DNA of 12,877 nt from Treponema sp. (GTDB taxonomy: Bacteria > Spirochaetota > Spirochaetia > Treponematales > Breznakiellaceae). A program made the position numbers and the translations under genes. Where the stretch lies: contig WQWD01000036.1 of NCBI GenBank assembly GCA_009785545.1, forward strand, positions 1-12,877. The letters run 5' to 3'. The notes under the pieces are model-generated. The model was given only the letters and a program-made list of their open reading frames with translations. It did no database searches and was not told the DNA's origin. Shown here in pieces: positions 1 through 7,685 of this stretch; position 1 is the first letter of the stretch, and the number at the start of each line of letters is the position of its first letter.

Positions 1-558
1 ATGTTTGCGGTATTCGCAAGTTTCAGCGATAAAATATTTATCTCCAAGATTGATGGTTGATTTTTCGTCAAAGTCGATAACTGCGCTTCCGACAAGAACT
101 TGAGCCGGCAATGCTGCCGCACGCACCATCACGCCGCACATCGCCGTTGTGGTGGTTTTCCCGTGAACGCCGCAAATACCTGTAGAATCAAATTTGGCAG
201 ACCAAGCCCCAAGTGCATCGGTATATTTTAACGTTGGAATACCAAGTTCTTCGGCTCTGGCAAGCTCAACGTTTGAATCAGCACTGTAAGCCGCAGAGTA
301 AATTATCAAATCAATATCTTTTGTTATATGAGAAGCCTCAAAATTTTCATAAAAAGGAATATTCATTTTTTTGAGGATTTTATCTGTGTAAAACTTTTCA
401 GGAATATCACTGCCTAAAACATTAAAGCCGTTATGATGAGCCAATTCGGCCAGAGCGCAGACACCAGTGCCTTTTATTCCAATAAAATAAATTGTACGGG
501 ATTGGTTTAATTTATCTGTATCAGTAGAAAACAGACTAAGTATCTTTTCTGTTGCCAT
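1..558 (-). CDS. murC: UDP-N-acetylmuramate ligase-type Mur ligase (MurC-like), 5' part only
   Basis: Mur ligases couple ATP hydrolysis to addition of an amino acid or peptide to a UDP-muramyl precursor in the cytoplasm; MurC adds L-alanine. I translated the reverse strand from ATG at 556-558; about 186 residues are in the window and the C-terminal part lies beyond the left edge. The N-terminal Rossmann-like UDP-binding domain shows I-G-I-K-G-T-G (about residues 26-32). The central ATPase domain shows the P-loop C-G-V-H-G-K-T-T-T-T, followed by A-E-T-C-E-Y-R-K-H at the edge, a form I associate with spirochaetal Mur ligases. No Shine-Dalgarno precedes the ATG; instead a -10-like TAAAAT ends 5 nt upstream. 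The gene is divergent from mgtE. It could be Mpl or another Mur paralogue rather than MurC, because the specificity-determining C-terminus is not visible. Confidence 0.8.
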   Translation of the reverse strand, partial: MATEKILSLFSTDTDKLNQSRTIYFIGIKGTGVCALAELAHHNGFNVLGSDIPEKFYTDKILKKMNIPFYENFEASHITKDIDLIIYSAAYSADSNVELARAEELGIPTLKYTDALGAWSAKFDSTGICGVHGKTTTTAMCGVMVRAAALPAQVLVGSAVIDFDEKSTINLGDKYFIAETCEYRKH

Positions 559-563
559 GACTC

Positions 564-592
564 ATTTTAAATGGTAGTTGACAAAATATCAA
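564..592 (-). promoter_or_regulatory. Predicted sigma70-type promoter for the murC-like gene
   Basis: On the minus strand TTGATA (592-587), a 17-nt spacer and TAAAAT (569-564) match 5/6 and 5/6 of the sigma70 consensus. The -10 ends 5 nt before the ATG at 558, so the mRNA would start at or next to the start codon. The footprint overlaps the divergent mgtE promoter. Confidence 0.6.
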
Positions 593-605
593 TATTTATT
601 ACAAT
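578..605 (+). promoter_or_regulatory. Predicted sigma70-type promoter for mgtE-tatD
   Basis: TTGACA (578-583), a 16-nt spacer and TACAAT (600-605) match 6/6 and 5/6 of consensus. The predicted start near 612 gives a leader of roughly 20 nt, which is too short for a magnesium (M-box) riboswitch. The -35 box lies inside the divergent murC promoter. Confidence 0.65.
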
Positions 606-634
606 AAAAAGCATCAGAAAATCGGGGAACCTGC

Positions 635-1978
635 ATGAATAAAGAAGAAATTTTAGAACTGATTTTACAAGGTTCCATAAAAATCTCCAAGCAAAAAAAT
701 ATCCTCTCAGGTATGAACACTGTTGATATAGCGGAAATTTTTGAAAAACTGGACAGAGAAAAACTTCTCCAGATGTTCAGAATTCTTCCAAAAGCAATTG
801 CCGCCGATGTTTTTGCCTGTATGGACTCAGCGCAGCAGCAAATAATTATCGAGGCTTTAACCGATTCGGAAATCGGTGAAATTATGAAAAAACTTTTTGT
901 TGACGACGCTGTTGATTTTATCGAGGAAATGCCGGCGAATGTTGTAAGACGGGTATTGCTTAATGTCATGCCGGCTAAACGTAAACTTATCAATCAAATT
1001 TTACAATACCCTGATGATTCGGCGGGCAGTATAATGACCACCGAATTTGTAGATTTGCGTGAAGACGCAGAAGTTCATGAAGCGTTTGACACCATCCGAG
1101 GTACAGGCCTTAACAAGGAAACTATTTATAATTGTTATGTTATCCGAAGAGACAGACTTTTAGTTGGAATGATTTCCGCTAAAACATTAATGCTTGCCCG
1201 TCCTCACGAACGTATCGGCGACATCATGGATACAAATCATGTTTTTGCCTGCACCACTGATGACAGAGAAGCTATCGCGGATCAGTTTAAAAAATATTCG
1301 CTTCTGGCAATGCCTGTAGTTGATAAAGAACAAAGGCTTGTCGGGATTATCACTGTTGACGATATTGTAGATGTAATTGTCGAAGAAAACACGGAAGACA
1401 TCGAAAAAATGGCAGGTCTTGTTCCGTCAGATGATCCGTATCTTAAAACAAGTGTTTTCCAACACGCAAAAAATCGCTTCTTATGGATGCTGATTCTTAT
1501 GTTATCTGCAACTATAACCGGTACGATTATTTCTACTTTTGAAGAAGGACTTGAAGCAATGGCGATTTTAATGGCATTTGTTCCCATGCTGATGAATACA
1601 GGCGGTATCGCCGGCTCTCAGGCTTCAACATTGATTATCCGAGGTATGGCGGTAGGTGAAATCAATTTAAAAGATATTTTACTTATCCTTTGGAAAGAAC
1701 TGCGTGTAGGGATTATTTGCGGAGTCACTCTTGGGCTTGTAAATTTTGTTCGTGTTTTTATAATGAACAATCAAAATACGCTGTTATCCCTTACCATCAC
1801 GTTGTCATTATTCTGTACGATTTTAGTAGCAAAAATAGTAGGCAGTGTTCTGCCCATTTTCGCCAAACGCCTTAAAATCGACCCTGCAATAATGTCCACC
1901 CCTCTGCTCACAACGATAGTAGACGCCGTCTCTCTTATTATTTATTTTTCTATCGCAAGGCTTTTTTTCAGTTTCTAA
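635..1978 (+). CDS. mgtE: MgtE-family magnesium transporter
   Basis: MgtE proteins are homodimeric Mg2+ channels of the inner membrane, gated by a cytoplasmic Mg2+ sensor. The 447-aa product has the full family layout: a helical N domain (about 31-127), two CBS domains (about 132-195 and 197-256, the first opening with G-S-I-M-T-T-E-F and the second holding G-I-I-T-V-D-D-I), and a membrane domain of about five helices (283-447). The conserved membrane aspartate is present near residue 430 (T-T-I-V-D-A). The pore-lining motif reads M-N-T-G-G-I-A-G-S-Q at 320-329, whereas relatives usually have M-D-T-G-G-N-(A/S)-G-S-Q, so two usually conserved positions differ. A Shine-Dalgarno GGGGA (624-628) lies 6 nt before the ATG. 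The stop TAA shares its last A with the ATG of the next gene, so the two are almost certainly cotranscribed and translationally coupled. Confidence 0.93.
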   Translation: MNKEEILELILQGSIKISKQKNILSGMNTVDIAEIFEKLDREKLLQMFRILPKAIAADVFACMDSAQQQIIIEALTDSEIGEIMKKLFVDDAVDFIEEMPANVVRRVLLNVMPAKRKLINQILQYPDDSAGSIMTTEFVDLREDAEVHEAFDTIRGTGLNKETIYNCYVIRRDRLLVGMISAKTLMLARPHERIGDIMDTNHVFACTTDDREAIADQFKKYSLLAMPVVDKEQRLVGIITVDDIVDVIVEENTEDIEKMAGLVPSDDPYLKTSVFQHAKNRFLWMLILMLSATITGTIISTFEEGLEAMAILMAFVPMLMNTGGIAGSQASTLIIRGMAVGEINLKDILLILWKELRVGIICGVTLGLVNFVRVFIMNNQNTLLSLTITLSLFCTILVAKIVGSVLPIFAKRLKIDPAIMSTPLLTTIVDAVSLIIYFSIARLFFSF

Positions 1979-2775
1979 TGTATATCGATACTCACTGTCA
2001 CTTATATGATTGTCTGCAAATGGGGCATGAACAAAAATGTACAAAAAATGTTTTAGCTGTGACAAATTCCTGCAGTATAGAAGAATATGCGCATAACGAA
2101 ATGTCGGCGCATATTATGCCGCTTTTGATAAGCTTCGGGCTTCACCCTCAACTGCCCGCTGTAAAAATAGCAAACAATGTTTTGTATAATGAAATTGACA
2201 TAGACATTACCTCAGAAACCATAAATAATTTGGCTAAATCAGGGAAACTCGCAGCGATAGGCGAAATTGGTTTTGATCTATTCGACAACAAATACAGAGA
2301 AACAGAAAAAATTCAAGATTATATGTTTGCAGCGCAGATCGAAATTGCGCATAACTTCGGCTTACCTGTAATACTTCATGTTCGCCGTGCCATACATAAA
2401 ATATTTGTACTTTCAAAAATCCTGTCAAAGTGCAAAGCTGTTGTTTTTCATTCATGGTCTGGCACACTTGAAGAAGCGCAGTCTGTTTTGCGGCGAGGTA
2501 TAAACGCTTACTTCTCATTTGGCAATTGTCTGACGCTAAACCATAAACAGGCGATGCGGTGCTGCGCTTACCTTCCCGCAGAAAGGCTTTTAACAGAAAC
2601 AGACGCTCCATATCAACCACGCAGAGGGCAGGCTTTTTCGCAGTGGGCGGATTTACCGCTAATTATCGAAGCCACAGCCGCACTTCGCCGTGAAGCGGGA
2701 AATGATGTAACAGCGGATGAATTGGAAACTCAAGTTGAGCTTAACTTTAGGAAGGTATTTTTTAACAAAATTTAA
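1978..2775 (+). CDS. TatD-family metal-dependent hydrolase
   Basis: TatD-type proteins are TIM-barrel metal-dependent hydrolases of the amidohydrolase superfamily; characterised members are DNases or deoxyribonucleases acting on 3' ends, but the substrate of this one cannot be read from sequence. The 265-aa product shows the family metal ligands: D-T-H-C-H (H6, H8), G-E-I-G (E96), L-H-V-R (H134), F-H-S-W-S-G (H158) and T-E-T-D-A-P (D209). Length is normal for the family. Its ATG overlaps the mgtE stop by one base, so translation probably depends on mgtE. Its stop codon overlaps by 3 bp the stop codon of the convergent MBL gene, leaving no room for a conventional intergenic terminator. The middle region (about 64-88) diverges from standard YcfH/TatD, so I give no gene symbol. 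Confidence 0.85.
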   Translation: MYIDTHCHLYDCLQMGHEQKCTKNVLAVTNSCSIEEYAHNEMSAHIMPLLISFGLHPQLPAVKIANNVLYNEIDIDITSETINNLAKSGKLAAIGEIGFDLFDNKYRETEKIQDYMFAAQIEIAHNFGLPVILHVRRAIHKIFVLSKILSKCKAVVFHSWSGTLEEAQSVLRRGINAYFSFGNCLTLNHKQAMRCCAYLPAERLLTETDAPYQPRRGQAFSQWADLPLIIEATAALRREAGNDVTADELETQVELNFRKVFFNKI

Positions 2776-3605
2776 ACCTGTAAAACCATTCCTTCTCGTG
2801 CCATGACAGTTGGTATCGTGCTGTTTTTGTATTTGTTTTCCAGCTCTTTCAACTGGCTGTCTGTGTGATCGGGTTCGTGATGAAAAAGAACCAGTTTTTT
2901 CACCTCGGCTTTTTTCGCCGTTTCTGCCGCATGATCCAAAGAAGAATGTCCCCAACCTACATGATCTTTATATTCTTCAGACGTATATTGAGCGTCATGA
3001 ATTAAAAGATCCGCACCTTTAAGGAATTTTACAATTTTTATGTTTTCTTCTTCGTTTGATGACGGTTCACGATCAAAAGCCAAAGCTACAGATTTTCCTT
3101 TGTAGCTAAAACGATACCCAAGGCAAGTAATCGGGTGGTTTAAGTATTTGCTTGTTACTTCAAGGCCGCCGCCAAGATCCAATTGAGTTTCTTTTATTTG
3201 ATTGTATTCGATTTTAGCAGAGAGTTCATCAAGCCTGACAGGCCAGTATTTACGAGAAAATTGCGCCTCAAATATTTCTTTTAGGCTATGATCCGCCGCC
3301 AATTCAGGACCGGTTATTCTCAATTCTGTACCGGAAGTATAAATCGGAACAAACATCGGGAAACCTGTAATGTGATCCCAATGTGTATGCGAAATAAAAA
3401 TATCGGCGGCTATTTTTCCGTTTTTTTTGTAATCATTTGCCATGAGCCACTGCCCCAACGGACGAGCGCCGGAGCCCAAATCAATTATCAATAGACGATC
3501 ATCCGCCCTTATCTCAATACAGGAAGTGTTTCCTCCATAGACTACTGTATCCGGGCCCGGGCACGGAATAGAACCTCGAACTCCCCAAAAACGCACTGTT
3601 AACAT
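2772..3605 (-). CDS. MBL-fold metallo-hydrolase (beta-lactamase-like, class II phosphodiesterase-like)
   Basis: The 277-aa product is a single metallo-beta-lactamase fold domain. It starts with a beta strand and G-V-R-G-S-I-P (8-14), then G-G-N-T-S-C, and carries the metal-binding H-T-H-W-D-H (73-78), a histidine at 157, an F-D-R-E-P loop around D178, an aspartate in L-I-H-D-A-Q (D204) and H-H-E-P-D-H-T-D near 242-249. This arrangement is that of the RNase Z/cyclic-nucleotide phosphodiesterase-like branch, not of antibiotic-degrading beta-lactamases. The substrate is unknown. No signal peptide is visible, so it should be cytoplasmic. It follows the LamG-FnIII gene by 41 nt but has its own strong promoter in that gap, with the -10 box ending 7 nt before the ATG and no Shine-Dalgarno. 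Confidence 0.85.
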   Translation of the reverse strand: MLTVRFWGVRGSIPCPGPDTVVYGGNTSCIEIRADDRLLIIDLGSGARPLGQWLMANDYKKNGKIAADIFISHTHWDHITGFPMFVPIYTSGTELRITGPELAADHSLKEIFEAQFSRKYWPVRLDELSAKIEYNQIKETQLDLGGGLEVTSKYLNHPITCLGYRFSYKGKSVALAFDREPSSNEEENIKIVKFLKGADLLIHDAQYTSEEYKDHVGWGHSSLDHAAETAKKAEVKKLVLFHHEPDHTDSQLKELENKYKNSTIPTVMAREGMVLQV

Positions 3606-3612
3606 TAATTAC

Positions 3613-3641
3613 ATTATATAATAAATTGATTCGTGTTTCAA
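3613..3641 (-). promoter_or_regulatory. Strong predicted sigma70-type promoter for the MBL hydrolase
   Basis: On the minus strand TTGAAA (3641-3636), a 17-nt spacer and a perfect TATAAT (3618-3613). The -10 ends 7 nt before the ATG at 3605, so the predicted transcription start falls on or one base before the start codon. Confidence 0.7.
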
Positions 3642-3646
3642 TATCA

Positions 3647-5257
3647 TTACCGTAACAAACCGGCTAAAGGCCGGGCGGTTACTTCGGCGGAAAATTCGCC
3701 GGAGTTGAAATTGCCGTCAATTATGCGATCATATCCGGCAATCCTGAAAAAATAGAGAGTGCCGTTTCTTAACCCATCGATAAAAACACTGTTTGTCAAT
3801 CCAACATGAATGGGTGAAGCCCCCAAGTCAGCGCCCGTTCCAAAAAGCTCACCTTGGACAGAACTGTAGTAGACAAGATAACCCGCCACATTAGCGCTTG
3901 CGCTGGATCTCCAGCGAAGATAAACGCCGCCGTCAACGGCTGTAGCGATCACATTTCGAGGCGGCATAACCGGCTCTCCGGGAAGATAAATTATTCGTAA
4001 TCCTTCAAGGTATGGGCTAACCTCGCCGTCGGCGGAAGGGTAAAAATCAACGGCAATTTGGACAAAACGCCCTTCAATACCTGTTATCGGACTGCCCGGC
4101 GTAAAACTGATCCAGCGGGAATTGTCCAAGAGCCATTGGTTATTGGAGCTTCTGACAAAAAAGTGCATTTGCGAATCGTCAGCAAATCTGAATATTCCGT
4201 TATCACGAAATTCGTTAACCGGCACGCCTCCTCTGTTGCCGGTTCTTCCTCCTGTCACGTCTACTCTGACTACACTGCTTTGTATATCACCAAGATCAAT
4301 CGGTCTGGTTTCTATTCTGCCGCCGGAAGGATGATACCTTTGAGTTGACGTGCCGCTGACAAAACCTCTGTGAATTTTCAATTCATCCATAAGCCCCGAG
4401 AAATTTTCGCCAAGTGTAAAAATACCGTTAGCCGCAACATGGGGAATAAACACTTCGGAGCTTTCACGCCCTGTTCTTGTAGCGTACACAATCGCTTCGC
4501 TGACGCCGTCTACAATGTACTCGATCATTCCAGTTACAGAATCAAAACGTATTAAATGATGACTCCATGTTCTGGGGATAATCGGGGAACGGCTTGTAAA
4601 CTCAATCGTCTGAGGCGAGAAAAAATTGACAAATGACCAGTGCAATCGGTTTCTCGTAACAACGCCTGCAATTCGCTGAGCAGATGAGCGTTCTCTTCCC
4701 GATGCAGCCCAGCCAAAAACTCGTTCGCCGTTTTCCATGTTCATGGGAAAAAGCCAAAATTCAATTGTAAAACACCCGATAAAATTATCTTGTGTAAAAA
4801 GAGCGTTACGGCTTTGCGGTTCGATGAAAAGCGGGCCGGCATTTCCAAAAAGAGCGGCTCCGGCTCCGACTCTGGCAAAATCTCTGCCAGCAGTTCCCGC
4901 ATTTTGATTTAGAGGCGCTCTTATTCTGTAATTACCCGTGCGGTCGTGAAAAAGCCTGACCTCTCGTTCATCGAATGAAAACGCCATATCCAATGCCGAT
5001 GAAGACTCGCTTATGCCGGATACATTTGTACCTGACGTTAAAAGCAAAACTGATACAGGTCTGATATTTCCGGCTTCGGTAATGCCTGTTCTTTTATCAA
5101 CATTTGCCCAAGCAGAGTTCCCTCCCAACGCTACGGTTCGTTCTCCAAAAGCAAACCTCGTCTGCGCCCGGACATATCCCGGAAATATACTGGTTGAAAT
5201 TATCAGAAAGATATACACTATGTATATGGATCGAAAACGATTTTTTAACACTATCAT
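3647..5257 (-). CDS. Secreted LamG-like plus fibronectin type III protein
   Basis: I do not recognise a named homologue. I chose the ATG at 5257 (536 aa) because it gives a standard signal peptide: K-N-R-F-R, then a long hydrophobic stretch, then V-R-A before Q as a signal peptidase I site. Longer options exist at ATG 5272 and TTG 5296, but the latter would overlap the uvrC start. Counting from the TTG start (549 aa), residues about 145-312 look like a LamG/concanavalin A-like beta-sandwich (F-T-I-E-F-W-L-F-P, L-H-W-S-F-V-N, G-L-M-D-E-L-K-I-H-R). Residues about 330-440 form another beta-rich region. Residues about 443-543 are an FnIII domain (P-P-R-N-V-I-A-T-A, G-T-L-Y-F-F-R-I-A-G-Y-D). Such proteins usually act in the periplasm or at the surface in carbohydrate or protein binding. 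No catalytic motif and no lipobox cysteine are visible. It is divergent from uvrC and upstream of the MBL gene. Confidence 0.75.
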   Translation of the reverse strand: MIVLKNRFRSIYIVYIFLIISTSIFPGYVRAQTRFAFGERTVALGGNSAWANVDKRTGITEAGNIRPVSVLLLTSGTNVSGISESSSALDMAFSFDEREVRLFHDRTGNYRIRAPLNQNAGTAGRDFARVGAGAALFGNAGPLFIEPQSRNALFTQDNFIGCFTIEFWLFPMNMENGERVFGWAASGRERSSAQRIAGVVTRNRLHWSFVNFFSPQTIEFTSRSPIIPRTWSHHLIRFDSVTGMIEYIVDGVSEAIVYATRTGRESSEVFIPHVAANGIFTLGENFSGLMDELKIHRGFVSGTSTQRYHPSGGRIETRPIDLGDIQSSVVRVDVTGGRTGNRGGVPVNEFRDNGIFRFADDSQMHFFVRSSNNQWLLDNSRWISFTPGSPITGIEGRFVQIAVDFYPSADGEVSPYLEGLRIIYLPGEPVMPPRNVIATAVDGGVYLRWRSSASANVAGYLVYYSSVQGELFGTGADLGASPIHVGLTNSVFIDGLRNGTLYFFRIAGYDRIIDGNFNSGEFSAEVTARPLAGLLR

Positions 5258-5284
5258 GGTTACTATCAACATCGGCAAATTAAT

Positions 5285-7141
5285 ATGGAAAATCAATTAA
5301 ATCAGGCTATTATCATAGAAAATCTAAAAAAAGCCGCTTTTGACGCTCCGGCAGAACCCGGCGTTTATATCATGAAAAACGATGACGGGCTGATCATTTA
5401 TGTTGGTAAGGCAAAATCGCTTAAAAACCGGCTCAAATCATATTTTTCGGGAGAAAAAGACGTTAAAACCGCAATTTTGCTAAAGCACGTTCGTGGTTTT
5501 GAAACCATTATTGTCTCAAGCGAATATGAAGCTTTGCTGCTGGAAAATACTTTGATAAAACAACATTCGCCAAAGTACAATATCAGCCTGAAAGACGGTA
5601 AAACATATCCTGTTATTCGTATAACTCATGAAGATTTCCCCCGTGTTTTCCGCACCCGCAGAATAATTCAGGATAAAAGTCTTTATTTTGGCCCGTTCCC
5701 TGACGGTCTGGCTGTAGTCAGAATGATAGAACTTATTGATAAATTGTTTCCGCTGCGTAAATGCAAAAGAGTGAAAAAAAACGGTCCGTGTATGTATTAT
5801 CATATAGGCCGATGTATGGCTCCCTGCTGCAAAAAAATCAGTGTTGAAGATTACGCCGTTCACGTTCGCAGGGTCGTAACAATGCTGTCAGGTGAAACAG
5901 ACACCCTTATCATCGACCTGACAACCAAAATGCACGATGCCGCAAGAACATTGCAATTTGAACAAGCAGCGCAAATTCGAAACGCTATCCAAGCGATTGA
6001 AAGCCTCGCAGGTGAAACCAGCTCCGTCGAAGACCTCAACCCCGAAAACAGAGACTACATCGCCTGGGCGTCAGAAGGCGTACTTACAACATTTACTGTT
6101 TTCGCAATGCGAGGCGGCAAGATGACAGGCCGTGATTTATTCCGCACCCGCTCCGCCGCAAACGAATGGGACTCGCTGGAATTGTTTATAACATCATATT
6201 ATGATTCCGTTCGGCTTCCTCCGGCGAAGATTTATTTGCAAAATTTTGCGGCAAACAACGACTCTGCACATCCGTCTCTTAGTATGAAAAAATTTGATCT
6301 GCTTAATTCATGGTTCAAAGAAAAATTCGGCTACGAGCCTGAAATTTTATTCCCGGCAGAAAAACATCACGAAGTTATACTCGCTATGGTATGCCAAAAC
6401 GCAAAAGAAGATTTGCGCAAGCGGCTAAAAGAGCGAGGAGCAGGCCCTGCGTTAGACGAAATCGCACGAGCCCTCAATCTGAAAACAAAACCGGAACGTA
6501 TCGAAGGTTTTGACATTTCCCATTTTGACGGGAAACATCCTGTCGCTTCGCTGGTTTATTTCAAAAACGGAGTGCCGGAGCGCAAAAATTACCGCCATTT
6601 CAAACTGCGTACAGTTATCGGGATTGTCGATGACTTTGCCGCCATGCGTGAAGTGATCAAACGGCGTTACGCAAAATTAATCCGTGAAGAAGAAGAACTG
6701 CCCGATCTTATTCTTATCGACGGCGGTATCGGACAAGTGAACGCAGCAAAGGGTGTGCTCGATGATCTCGGAGCAGACTGCGCCGTTGTCGGGCTGGCAA
6801 AACGTGATGAGGAGCTGTGGCTTCCCGAAGCGAAAAAACCGCTGGTTCTATCTAAACAATCTGAAGCGCTAAAAGTTTTGCAATATGTACGTGATGAGTC
6901 CCACCGTTTTGCTACGGGTTTAAATCAGCGCCTTCGCTCAAAAGATTTATTTTTCCCCATTCTCGAATCAGTCGAGGGAATCGGCCCCAAACAAGCGGCG
7001 GCAATAATGAAAGCTTACCAGTCACTTGAAAATATCGCCGCAGCCGAGCCAGCTCAAATGGCAAAACGCTGCCGCCTCAGCGAATCTTCCGCAAAAGCTG
7101 TGAGAGCGGCTGCTAAGTTGACGTTGAAAGAGCGGAGTTAG
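5285..7141 (+). CDS. uvrC: Excinuclease ABC subunit C
   Basis: UvrC makes both incisions around a lesion marked by UvrAB in nucleotide excision repair. The 618-aa product has every expected part in order. The GIY-YIG nuclease has G-V-Y-I-M at 26-30, I-I-Y-V-G-K-A at 37-43 and R49. A four-cysteine cluster (C160, C169, C177, C181) matches the spacing of the [4Fe-4S] site. The UVR helical domain that contacts UvrB lies at about 210-242. The RNase H-like C-terminal nuclease has G-F-D-I-S with D410, L-I-D-G-G with D479 and D-E-S-H with H540. A C-terminal double helix-hairpin-helix spans about 557-612 (V-E-G-I-G-P-K-Q). Length is typical (E. coli 610). The ATG has no convincing Shine-Dalgarno. It starts 27 bp from the divergent FnIII gene, and its TAG stop directly abuts repeat element A. 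Confidence 0.97.
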   Translation: MENQLNQAIIIENLKKAAFDAPAEPGVYIMKNDDGLIIYVGKAKSLKNRLKSYFSGEKDVKTAILLKHVRGFETIIVSSEYEALLLENTLIKQHSPKYNISLKDGKTYPVIRITHEDFPRVFRTRRIIQDKSLYFGPFPDGLAVVRMIELIDKLFPLRKCKRVKKNGPCMYYHIGRCMAPCCKKISVEDYAVHVRRVVTMLSGETDTLIIDLTTKMHDAARTLQFEQAAQIRNAIQAIESLAGETSSVEDLNPENRDYIAWASEGVLTTFTVFAMRGGKMTGRDLFRTRSAANEWDSLELFITSYYDSVRLPPAKIYLQNFAANNDSAHPSLSMKKFDLLNSWFKEKFGYEPEILFPAEKHHEVILAMVCQNAKEDLRKRLKERGAGPALDEIARALNLKTKPERIEGFDISHFDGKHPVASLVYFKNGVPERKNYRHFKLRTVIGIVDDFAAMREVIKRRYAKLIREEEELPDLILIDGGIGQVNAAKGVLDDLGADCAVVGLAKRDEELWLPEAKKPLVLSKQSEALKVLQYVRDESHRFATGLNQRLRSKDLFFPILESVEGIGPKQAAAIMKAYQSLENIAAAEPAQMAKRCRLSESSAKAVRAAAKLTLKERS

Positions 7142-7344
7142 ACAATCATCGGCAAGGGGGGAGAGGCGTGGCTGTCAGAAAAAACTCTGCCGAAGAGTCC
7201 GCTCCAGAACCTCAGCAGAGGATAGAAAAGCCTTAAATGAATTGTAGTTGCAATGAGAATATTTTAAATTGCTGAGTTTCTTGCGCGGGGAGCGGCAGAG
7301 ATGTTTTTTCTGCCAGCCACGCCTCTCCCCCTGCCAATGGTTGT
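7141..7344 (+). repeat. Inverted-repeat element A (long-core type)
   Basis: The left end GACAATCATCGGCA starts on the last base of the uvrC stop codon, and the right end TGCCAATGGTTGT is its imperfect complement. Long arms (GGGGAGAGGCGTGGCTG and its complement) enclose a core of about 125 nt that is nearly identical to that of element C. The core has a pair CTCTGCCG/CGGCAGAG and an inner pair CTCAGCA/TGCTGAG. Its outer arms differ from those of B, C and D, and it lacks the TTGACAGGTGG tail, so it is a divergent member. No open frame is conserved across the family. Confidence 0.8.
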
Positions 7345-7515
7345 ATCACGTGGGGGATTGTTGTTGGCAGTTGTTGTGTGTTTGTGTGTGTTGTGGGAAG
7401 TGTAACTGCAATTATGTTTGGTTTTACTTCACAATCATGATTGACATAGACCCCATTGCGTACGATGTCTTGGGCATTTCCCCATTCGTAAGCATGATTG
7501 GAAAACACACCACCT
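7345..7515. other. Non-coding spacer with GT-rich tract and tail of element B
   Basis: Between elements A and B there is no credible gene. The stretch 7371-7396 is alternating GT-rich low-complexity sequence. A perfect 12-bp palindrome CAATCATGATTG lies at 7432-7443. Positions 7493-7520 hold, on the minus strand, the tail that follows the right end of the repeat elements (TTGACAGGTGGTGTGTTTT). Confidence 0.6.
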
Positions 7516-7676
7516 GTCAAAACATCGTACAAGCTCCGGCGGCGGTGGCTGGCAGGAAAAACATCCGGGTAGACCCGACCGCTCCCTGCATAGGAGACTT
7601 CGAAGAAGGCTCCGGCGCAGACTCTTCGGCAAAGTTTTCCCGAGCAGACACCGCAGCCGGAGCTTGTACGGTGATT
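7515..7676 (-). repeat. Inverted-repeat element B (short-core type, reverse orientation)
   Basis: It reads in the opposite direction to A, C and D. Its consensus left end (AATCACCGTACAAGC) is at 7676 and its right end plus TTGACA at 7520-7515. Outer arms ATCGTACAAGCTCCGGCGGC and the complement near 7651-7672 pair almost fully. The core combines a segment like that of C (CTTTGCCGAAGAGTC) with a centre like that of D (GCCTTCTTCGAAGTCTC), so it is a mosaic. It also contains a small extra hairpin, CGGG-TCTA-CCCG. Its left end is 9 bp from the stop codon of the coiled-coil gene ending at 7686. Confidence 0.8.
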
Positions 7677-7685
7677 AGGCTCTCA

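Noticed and set aside
606..634. M-box magnesium riboswitch upstream of mgtE
   Set aside because: The leader after the predicted promoter is only about 20 nt, far too short for that riboswitch.
5258..5296. Upstream starts (ATG 5272, TTG 5296) for the LamG-FnIII gene
   Set aside because: They would add residues ahead of a well-formed signal peptide, and the TTG would overlap uvrC; neither has a Shine-Dalgarno.
7432..7443. 12-bp palindrome CAATCATGATTG as an operator
   Set aside because: It is a single site in a gene-free spacer with no promoter next to it, and it may simply derive from the repeat tail sequence.
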